Positions 1 through 5,022 of a stretch of DNA of 12,049 nucleotides are shown in pieces. Source of the stretch: Gammaproteobacteria bacterium. GTDB taxonomy: Bacteria; Pseudomonadota; Gammaproteobacteria; Steroidobacterales; Steroidobacteraceae. The stretch spans positions 1 through 12,049 of the forward strand of contig DAIDKA010000320.1 of NCBI GenBank assembly GCA_027451085.1, given 5' to 3'. The notes under the pieces were generated by a model, which was not told where the DNA came from, made no database searches, and saw only the letters and a program-made list of their open reading frames with translations. The first letter of the stretch is position 1; each line of letters opens with the position of its first letter. The position numbers and the translations under genes are program-made.

Positions 1-436
1 CGGGTGGTGTCGTTGGGGTGGCTGCGGGAGCCGCGCCGGCCTTGTCCTTCTGCGCGATGGCGGTCTCGATGTCGAATTGCAGGTCCGCCACGCGCTGGTT
101 GTCGATGGGCTGTTTGGCCTGCACCGAACGCAGCATGGCGCGCATGACGTCGACGGACTTCAGCAGCAGGTCCGAGAGCGCCACGGTGACGCTCATGCGG
201 TTGCCGCGCAGTTCGTCCAGCAGGGTTTCGAGGCTGTGGGTGAAGGAGGCGACTTCGGTGAAGCCGAACGTCGCGCTGCCGCCCTTGATGGAGTGGGCGA
301 CACGGAAGATGGTGCCGATAAGGTCGGGGTCGGGGCTGCCGACGTCGAGCTTCAGCAGCGCGGCCTCCATCGAGTCGAGCGCCTCGAAGCTTTCCTCGAA
401 GAAGGTGTCGTGGAACTGGGTGAGATCGAGTGACAT
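1..436 (-). CDS. cheA: Chemotaxis histidine kinase CheA, N-terminal part (cut by window edge)
   Basis: This is the 5' end of the sensor kinase that sits in receptor arrays and phosphorylates CheY and CheB. Only the first 145 residues are in the window and the frame stays open to position 1. Residues about 5-110 form an Hpt domain. Its phospho-acceptor motif HSIKGGSATFGF places the histidine at residue 48, the same number as in E. coli CheA. From about residue 127 the chain becomes an Ala/Pro/Thr-rich linker, as is usual between Hpt and the next domain; the kinase core and CheW-like domain lie outside. The ATG at 436-434 follows the STAS gene stop by 4 bases, which suggests translational coupling; the upstream ribosome site is weak. 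Identity is very sure, but total length and domain number cannot be judged. Confidence 0.95.
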   Translation of the reverse strand, partial: MSLDLTQFHDTFFEESFEALDSMEAALLKLDVGSPDPDLIGTIFRVAHSIKGGSATFGFTEVASFTHSLETLLDELRGNRMSVTVALSDLLLKSVDVMRAMLRSVQAKQPIDNQRVADLQFDIETAIAQKDKAGAAPAATPTTPP

Positions 437-440
437 GAGG

Positions 441-752
441 TTACGCCGCCACCAGCAGCAGGCGGGAGAGCCCAAGTGTGCTGACCGCCTCGTTCCAGGC
501 GACCGAGGCGCCGCTGATCTTGACCGAGCGTTCGCTCGTGGCGCGGTCCAGGATGAAGGTCAGGATCAGCTGCATCGAGGCGGTGTCGACCCGCGCCAGA
601 CCACCGACCTCCAGCGTCACCGGCTGGGCATGCTCCTGCACCGCCAGCAGCCGCCGCTGCAGGGTGTCGATGCCGGCGAGCTGGCACTCATCGGGCAGTG
701 TGATGAGCCCGGGGATTGACGATTCATGTGCGCTGGGCGCCTGGTTGTTCAT
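441..752 (-). CDS. Small STAS-domain protein directly upstream of cheA
   Basis: A 103-residue protein consisting of a single STAS domain, the fold of anti-anti-sigma factors such as SpoIIAA and of MlaB. Residues 53-60 read ARVDTASM, the loop before helix 2 that holds the regulatory Ser/Thr in this family. Thr57 sits where MlaB-type proteins have a conserved Thr and SpoIIAA has its phosphorylated Ser. There is no membrane segment. ATG at 752 is chosen; an in-frame TTG two codons upstream is possible, and a TGA three codons before that TTG blocks further extension. Such proteins are often named MlaB, but no mla genes are visible here. The 4-base spacing to cheA suggests a role in or near the chemosensory array, which is inference. 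A FliA-type promoter lies just upstream. The domain call is fairly sure; the function is unknown. Confidence 0.82.
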   Translation of the reverse strand: MNNQAPSAHESSIPGLITLPDECQLAGIDTLQRRLLAVQEHAQPVTLEVGGLARVDTASMQLILTFILDRATSERSVKISGASVAWNEAVSTLGLSRLLLVAA

Positions 753-794
753 CTGCAAGCCGTTTCAGCAGCCATTGACGTTGCGACCTGATCC

Positions 795-821
795 GTATCG
801 GCAGTGCCACCGGCGACTTGA
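795..821 (-). promoter_or_regulatory. Putative sigma-28 (FliA) promoter for the STAS-cheA unit
   Basis: Read on the minus strand, TCAAGTCG (821-814) is followed by an 11-base spacer and then GCCGATAC (802-795). The enterobacterial sigma-28 consensus is TAAAGTTT-N11-GCCGATAA, so the -10 element matches 7 of 8 bases, the -35 matches 5 of 8, and the spacer is exact. The site lies wholly in the largest intergenic gap of the window, between the DUF2802 gene and the STAS gene. Initiation about 7 bases past the -10 element would leave a 5' leader of about 35 bases before the STAS ATG. This fits the late, FliA-dependent expression of che genes known in polar flagellates. It was found by eye and not scored. 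Confidence 0.6.
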
Positions 822-850
822 GCGACTGCGCTTGCGCGGCAGCCCGAGCC

Positions 851-1339
851 TCAGGCGGCGACCCCCTGGCCGTGCGTGGCGCGTGCATGCAGGCGGATGA
901 TGAGACCCGCCTCCTGCTGCGTCAGTCCGGTCACGGCGACGAGTTCCTCTCGGGTTGCCCCACCGCGCGCCATCCGGATTGCAATGCCATACCCGGCCGA
1001 CCCCGCGGGGCCGGCCGTGCGGTGATTCTCCTCGAGTCGGGATGCCAAAGCCGTGACGCGCGCATCAGTGGCGATCACCGCGGCTTCGATTCGAGTGAGG
1101 TCCGTCTCAATGCCGGAAAGTTTTTGCAGCACGGCGGTGGCCGTGGCGGTGTTGCGGGCGGACTCCAGCAGGGTCGCGCGGCGCAGCCGCAGGAAGGCCA
1201 GGGCGGCGAGCAGGAAGGAAAACACCAGGAACACCGCGCGCCCGTACAGCAGGACCAGTTCAAAACTGCCGGCTTCGATCTCGAAGGCCGGGACATGGAT
1301 TCCATGGAAGGAGATGGCGGGCGTCGCATAGGTGTTCAT
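851..1339 (-). CDS. DUF2802 membrane-anchored protein of the flagellar/chemotaxis cluster
   Basis: A 162-residue protein. Residues about 27-50 form one hydrophobic helix followed by a basic RLRR, so the bulk is probably cytoplasmic. Residues about 55-105 look like a coiled coil. The C-terminal part (about 117-152) carries the DUF2802 pattern: Tyr, then an AxRMARGGATREEL stretch, then GLTQQEAGLIIRLH, resembling a small helix-turn-helix-like module. Members of this family commonly sit at the end of polar flagellar/che clusters, and no established function is known to me. I place the start at ATG 1339 because CAGGAA lies at good spacing before it. An in-frame ATG at 1372 would add 11 residues, has no clear ribosome site and lies just past a small hairpin. 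The gene starts 69 bases after motD. Confidence 0.8.
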   Translation of the reverse strand: MNTYATPAISFHGIHVPAFEIEAGSFELVLLYGRAVFLVFSFLLAALAFLRLRRATLLESARNTATATAVLQKLSGIETDLTRIEAAVIATDARVTALASRLEENHRTAGPAGSAGYGIAIRMARGGATREELVAVTGLTQQEAGLIIRLHARATHGQGVAA

Positions 1340-1344
1340 TGCGG

Positions 1345-1350
1345 TTCCTG
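1345..1350 (-). promoter_or_regulatory. Ribosome binding site deciding the DUF2802 gene start
   Basis: CAGGAA on the minus strand lies 5 bases before ATG 1339. The alternative upstream ATG at 1372 has no comparable purine-rich site, which favours the shorter protein. Confidence 0.6.
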
Positions 1351-1408
1351 TGACCGGGTTCTCAAAATCCATGGCGCCGGATTTCCGGCACCGTGGCGTA
1401 TTTGAGAG

Positions 1409-2335
1409 TCAGGGTGCAGGAAGCGTGCCACCCGTCGGCGCGAGCGCCGCGGTGGTGGCAGGCGTCGCGGAGCCGTTGTCGGCCTCGGAAGCGGTCGGCA
1501 CCGAACCGTCCGTGGAGAGGATGACGATCGTCACGCGGCGGTTGGCATTGCGGCCCTCCGGCGTGGTGTTGGGCTGGATGGGCGAATACTGGGCACGACC
1601 CACCACGGACATGCGCGCGGGATCGACGCCGCTGCTGGCCAGCAGGTGCACGACGGATGCAGCGCGGGCCGAGGACAGTTCCCAGTTGGAGGGGAAGGCG
1701 GCCCGGCTGATCGGACGGTCGTCGGTGTGGCCCTCGACGCGGATGGGGTTGGGAAAGCGCGTCAGCGGCTGCGCCAGGCGCTGGATGACGCCCACCGCGT
1801 CGCGGGACAGGGTCGCGCTGCCGCTGGGGTACAGGATGTCGGTGCGCAGTTCGACTTCGATGAAATTGGCATGCCGGCGCACCGTGACGACCTTGGCCTT
1901 GATGAGGTCGCTCATGGCGCGGGTGACATCATCGGCGATGTTCATCAGCACGCGCTGGGCCTGGGTCGGCTCCTGCGCTATCGTGGGCTGCTGCTGCCCG
2001 TCGCGCACCCTGGTCCGGGGATGATTCGAGATCGGTGTGATCATGGAGGGTGGGTGACCGTTGATCATGGAAGCATCGCGCGCCACGTCCTGGTCCTCGG
2101 CGTCGCCGGGTTCGCCATCGCCCACCTGCACCGGCTCCATGGCGCGCGGCGCGCCGCGGAACTCAGCGAACAGCGCATTGGAGAGCACACGGTACTTGCC
2201 CTCGTTGAGCGAGGAGATGGCATACAGCACCACGAACAGGGCCAGCAGCAATGTCAGCAGGTCAGCGTAGGGGATGACCCAGGCTTCGTGGTTGGGGTGT
2301 TCTTCCCGCACGTGGCGGCGCTTGCGGTTGGCCAT
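1409..2335 (-). CDS. motD: Flagellar stator protein MotD (MotB family)
   Basis: A 308-residue B subunit of the stator, which anchors the motor to peptidoglycan and forms the ion channel with the A subunit. Residues about 19-41 are the single membrane helix, beginning PYADLLTLL. Asp25 is the conserved ion-carrying aspartate, and the Tyr-Ala-Asp context is that of proton-type stators. Residues about 61-125 are a long Pro/Gln/acidic linker. An OmpA-type peptidoglycan-binding domain spans about 150-275, with EGHTDD (201-206), NWELSSARA and NANRRV. A Ser/Thr/Ala/Pro tail of about 33 residues follows. The start is ATG 2335, 4 bases after the motC stop, with a weak ribosome site, so coupling is likely. 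The Pseudomonas-like pairing with motC supports MotD rather than MotB. Confidence 0.94.
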   Translation of the reverse strand: MANRKRRHVREEHPNHEAWVIPYADLLTLLLALFVVLYAISSLNEGKYRVLSNALFAEFRGAPRAMEPVQVGDGEPGDAEDQDVARDASMINGHPPSMITPISNHPRTRVRDGQQQPTIAQEPTQAQRVLMNIADDVTRAMSDLIKAKVVTVRRHANFIEVELRTDILYPSGSATLSRDAVGVIQRLAQPLTRFPNPIRVEGHTDDRPISRAAFPSNWELSSARAASVVHLLASSGVDPARMSVVGRAQYSPIQPNTTPEGRNANRRVTIVILSTDGSVPTASEADNGSATPATTAALAPTGGTLPAP

Positions 2336-2339
2336 GGCG

Positions 2340-3083
2340 TTAATGCTGTATGAAGCCCTGGAGCTTGGATTCGATGGAGCGCGGGTTCTCGCCCTGGGCG
2401 ATGGACAGCATTCCCTCGATGATCATTTCGCGGAACTGGGTCTGCGCCTGGACGATCGTCTTGAGTTTGGCGGCGATGGGCAGGAAGCACAGGTTCGCCA
2501 GCGCGATGCCGTAGATCGTGGCGGTGAAGGCGGCGGCGATGCCATGGCCCAGCTTGGAAGGATCCGCGAGGTTCTGCAGCACGGCCATCAGGCCCAGCAC
2601 GGCGCCGATGATCCCCAGAGTGGGCGAATACACTCCCATGCCCTCGAATACGCGCGCGCCCATGTAGTCGGTGCGTTCCCGGGTCTCCAGCTCCACCTCC
2701 ATGATGCCGCGGATGGTGTCCGGCTCGCTGCCGTCGACGACCAGCTGCAGGGCCTTGCGCGTGAATTCGTCCTTTTCGCGCGTGATCATGGGCTCGAGCG
2801 CCAGCAGGCCCTGCTTGCGGGCCACGTTGCTCCATTCGATCATTTTGCGGATCACGGTCTCCGAATGCAGCAGGGGGGGCTTCAGCACCCACGGCAGGAT
2901 GCTCAGCGCGCGCTTCATGATGCGCAGCGGGGTCTGCACGCAGATGGCGCCCACCGTGCCCACGATGACGATCATGAACGCCGCGGACGAAATGAGCGCG
3001 TTCAGGCCGGCGCCCTTGAGCACGGCGCCCACGAGGATCGCACAGCCCGCCAGCACCAAGCCGATGAGGCTCAGAATGTCCGT
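2340..3083 (-). CDS. motC: Flagellar stator protein MotC/PomA type (MotA family), apparent ACG start
   Basis: The A subunit of the stator, with four membrane segments and a cytoplasmic loop that contacts FliG. With the start proposed here it has 247 residues, close to Pseudomonas MotC length. Visible family features are the loop motif ARKQGLLALE (88-97), with the charged residues that contact the rotor, YSPTLGIIGAVLG with Pro154, and CFLPIAAKLK with Pro202; these prolines match the two functional prolines of MotA. The start is odd. The expected N-terminus M-D-I/V-L-S-L-I-G is present, but the first codon reads ACG (3083-3081), and AAAGGAG lies 5 bases upstream. There is no in-frame ATG, GTG or TTG before TTG 3059 or GTG 3056, and starting there would remove 8 or more residues of the first helix. 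motD follows after 4 bases. The product is sure; the start is not. Confidence 0.92.
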   Translation of the reverse strand, partial: TDILSLIGLVLAGCAILVGAVLKGAGLNALISSAAFMIVIVGTVGAICVQTPLRIMKRALSILPWVLKPPLLHSETVIRKMIEWSNVARKQGLLALEPMITREKDEFTRKALQLVVDGSEPDTIRGIMEVELETRERTDYMGARVFEGMGVYSPTLGIIGAVLGLMAVLQNLADPSKLGHGIAAAFTATIYGIALANLCFLPIAAKLKTIVQAQTQFREMIIEGMLSIAQGENPRSIESKLQGFIQH

Positions 3084-3088
3084 ATGCG

Positions 3089-3095
3089 CTCCTTT
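3089..3095 (-). promoter_or_regulatory. Strong ribosome binding site before the ACG codon of motC
   Basis: AAAGGAG on the minus strand lies in the gap between cheZ and motC, 5 bases before the ACG at 3083. It would lie 29 bases from the next usable start (TTG 3059), too far for initiation there. This is the main argument that translation begins at or very near 3083. Confidence 0.7.
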
Positions 3096-3120
3096 GCAGA
3101 CCGAGTGCGGCCGGTCCGGC

Positions 3121-3858
3121 CTAGAACCCCAGGCCCGAGAGCAGGGCGTCGACGTCCTGCTGGCCCGCGGCCACGTCGCCGCCGCAGATACCCGGCACCG
3201 CGGGCCCGAAGCCGTTGGTGTTGCCCGGCTCGGAGGGCTCGAAACCGGCGTTGGAATCGTGCCTCAGGTCCTGGGGCAGGTTCGCCAGGATGGTCTCCAG
3301 CTCCTCCACCAGCATCATGACGCTGCGGATGATCTGCCCGGTGAGGTCCTGGTAGCCCTGTGTCAGCAGGACTTCCGTGAGGTTGCGCTGGATCAGCTCG
3401 GCATCCTGGCGCACCTGCGGCAGGAAGGCGTCGAGCTGCTCCAGCAGGGTACAGAACTCGCCCACGCCGATGCGGTTGGTGCGGAACTGGCTCCAGGTCT
3501 GCCCGAGCGCGACGGCGGATCTCGCGGTGCGATCGGCGGGCTGTGCCGACTGTTCCACGAGGTCGAGGGTCTTGTGCGCCGCCTCGTCGGTCATCTTGAG
3601 CACATGTGCCAGGCGCTGCCGGGCGTCGGGGATGTCCTTCTCGGCGAGATCACTCAGGCGTGAGTCGAGCCGGAAGCGGTCGAGCGCCAGCTGCAGGTTG
3701 CAGGTGAGATCCGACAGCTGGCTCACCACCTGCGGCTTGTGGCTCTGCAGGATGTCATCGAGCACGGTCTCGAAGGTCTCGCGCTCGTCGCGCTCCAGCG
3801 CTTCGGCCAGGGCGCGGACGCGGGCACCGTACTTGAGTTTCAACAAAGGGGGAGACAC
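3121..3858 (-). CDS. cheZ: CheY-phosphate phosphatase CheZ
   Basis: A 245-residue protein that removes phosphate from CheY and so ends the tumble or reversal signal. Most of the chain is long amphipathic helix, as expected for the CheZ four-helix dimer. The active-site stretch YQDLTGQIIRSV contains Asp171 and Gln175, matching E. coli Asp143 and Gln147, the glutamine that positions water for hydrolysis. After a Gly/Pro/Asn-rich linker (about 202-230) the last residues, QQDVDALLSGLGF, match the CheY-binding tail. The start is GTG 3858, supported by GAGGG 7 bases upstream, which overlaps the cheY stop; the gap to cheY is 10 bases. Pairing with cheY is typical of Beta- and Gammaproteobacteria. 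Confidence 0.96.
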   Translation of the reverse strand: MSPPLLKLKYGARVRALAEALERDERETFETVLDDILQSHKPQVVSQLSDLTCNLQLALDRFRLDSRLSDLAEKDIPDARQRLAHVLKMTDEAAHKTLDLVEQSAQPADRTARSAVALGQTWSQFRTNRIGVGEFCTLLEQLDAFLPQVRQDAELIQRNLTEVLLTQGYQDLTGQIIRSVMMLVEELETILANLPQDLRHDSNAGFEPSEPGNTNGFGPAVPGICGGDVAAGQQDVDALLSGLGF

Positions 3859-3868
3859 GACGGCACCC

Positions 3869-4252
3869 TCACGCCGTGGCGCCGAGGATTTTCTGGAGCT
3901 TTTCCTTCAGCGTCTCGGCGGTGAAGGGCTTGATCACGTAGCCGTTGACCCCGGCGGCCGCGGCTTCGACGATCTGCTCGCGCTTGGCCTCGGCCGTCAG
4001 CATCAGCACCGGCAGCTTGGCCAGCCTGGCGTCGGCGCGCACGGCCTTCAGCAGGTCGAGGCCCGCCATGCCGGGCATGTTCCAGTCGGTGATCAGGAAG
4101 TCGATTCCGCCCGCCTGCAGGATGGGCAGCGCGTTCTTGCCGTCGTCCGCTTCCGCGACGTTCTGGTAGCCCAGATCATTGAGCAGGTTTTTTATGATCC
4201 GGCGCATGGTCGAGAAGTCATCAACCACCAGGAATTTCATTTCTTTGCTCAC
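3869..4252 (-). CDS. cheY: Chemotaxis response regulator CheY
   Basis: A 127-residue single receiver domain that binds the flagellar switch (FliM) when phosphorylated by CheA. All key residues are present: Asp11 and Asp12 (metal), Asp56 in FLITDWNMPGM (phosphorylation), Thr86, Tyr105 and Lys108, each one number below its E. coli counterpart. The start is GTG 4252, because AAGGAG lies 9 bases upstream and the length then matches E. coli CheY closely. The ATG at 4240 would lie 21 bases from that site and would trim the first strand. The gene follows fliA by 29 bases. A CGATA core lies in that gap, but without a matching -35 element I do not call a promoter. Confidence 0.97.
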   Translation of the reverse strand: MSKEMKFLVVDDFSTMRRIIKNLLNDLGYQNVAEADDGKNALPILQAGGIDFLITDWNMPGMAGLDLLKAVRADARLAKLPVLMLTAEAKREQIVEAAAAGVNGYVIKPFTAETLKEKLQKILGATA

Positions 4253-4261
4253 GGCCCAGAT

Positions 4262-4267
4262 CTCCTT
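4262..4267 (-). promoter_or_regulatory. Ribosome binding site supporting the GTG start of cheY
   Basis: AAGGAG on the minus strand lies 9 bases before GTG 4252 and 21 bases before the alternative ATG 4240, so it favours the GTG. Confidence 0.65.
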
Positions 4268-4281
4268 GCGAATCCTATCGG

Positions 4282-5022
4282 TCAGTGCCCGGCGTCGCCG
4301 CGCTTCAAGTCATTCCAGTCCGTCAGCCGGGCCCGCAGTCTCGACAGGGCCTGGCCATGCAGCTGGCACACACGCGACTCTGTAACTTTCAGAACCGCGC
4401 CAATTTCCTTCAGGTTCAGCTCGTCGCTGTAGTACAGCGACATCACGAGCTTCTCCCGCTCAGGCAGCGTCTCGATGGCCTGCGCCAGCGCGCTGCGAAA
4501 TCCCTCCGACACCGTTTCACGGAACGGATCGGCGTCCGTGGCCGGCTCCGACTCCGCCTCCGTCGTCACGTCGCTGAGGCTCGAGAGCCTGCAGCTGGCG
4601 GCGTCCTGCACGATGGAGTAGTACTCCTCGAGCGGGCAGCCCATGCGCTGCGCGACTTCCGTGTCGCGGGCGTCGCGTCCGGTCTCGTGCTCGACCTCAC
4701 GGATCGCTGACGCCACGGCGCGCGCCTTGCGGTGCACGGAACGCGGCGCCCAGTCCAGCTTGCGCAGCGCATCGATCATCGCCCCGCGGATGCGGATGCC
4801 GGCGAAGGTCTCGAAGCTGGCACCGCGGTTCGCCGTATAGTTCGCCGCCGCCTCCAGCAGGCCGAGCATGCCGGCCTGGATCAGGTCGCCGACCTCCACG
4901 GAAGGCGGCAGCCTGCCAGCCATATGGTAAGCAATGCGCTTCACCAGCTCTGCGTGGCGCGTCACCAATTGGTCAGCGTCACCAGGCTGTCGATGCGCCC
5001 GGTAGGCGCCGACCGGGCTCAT
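4282..5022 (-). CDS. fliA: Flagellar sigma factor FliA (sigma-28)
   Basis: A 246-residue RNA polymerase sigma factor that directs transcription of late flagellar and chemotaxis genes and is held inactive by FlgM until the hook is complete. Region 2 covers about residues 20-95, with SVEVGDLIQAGMLGLLEA and RIRGAMIDALRKLDW. Region 3 follows (RSVHRKARAV, TEVAQRMG). Region 4 covers about 178-235, with TLPEREKLVMSLYY and the DNA-binding helix-turn-helix LNLKEIGAVLKVTESRV. The start is ATG 5022, which overlaps the flhG stop as ATGA and has GGAGG 7 bases upstream. The frame is open 30 codons further upstream, but that stretch is antiparallel shadow of flhG and lies behind the ribosome site. A FliA-type promoter before the STAS gene in this window is a likely local target. 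Confidence 0.97.
   Translation of the reverse strand: MSPVGAYRAHRQPGDADQLVTRHAELVKRIAYHMAGRLPPSVEVGDLIQAGMLGLLEAAANYTANRGASFETFAGIRIRGAMIDALRKLDWAPRSVHRKARAVASAIREVEHETGRDARDTEVAQRMGCPLEEYYSIVQDAASCRLSSLSDVTTEAESEPATDADPFRETVSEGFRSALAQAIETLPEREKLVMSLYYSDELNLKEIGAVLKVTESRVCQLHGQALSRLRARLTDWNDLKRGDAGH

Noticed and set aside
803..812. TGGCAC, as in a sigma-54 -24 element, before the STAS gene
   Set aside because: No TTGC or GC dinucleotide element follows at the required spacing; the following bases fit the sigma-28 -10 element instead.
1373..1408. Possible terminator between motD and the DUF2802 gene
   Set aside because: The hairpin is only 5 base pairs and is not followed by a run of T on the minus strand.
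2254..2892. 212-codon minus-strand frame over motC and the start of motD
   Set aside because: It is an out-of-frame shadow of motC, with Gly/Arg/His-rich translation and no motif.
2274..3320. 348-codon open frame on the plus strand
   Set aside because: It covers motC and the end of cheZ in antisense. The minus-strand products are clear family members, and this one ends in low-complexity Arg/Pro.
4275..4282. Sigma-28-like -10 element (ACCGATAG) in the fliA-cheY gap
   Set aside because: The -10 core matches 6 of 8 bases, but the bases 11 upstream (GCGGCGAC) do not resemble a -35 element, so a promoter for cheY is not supported.
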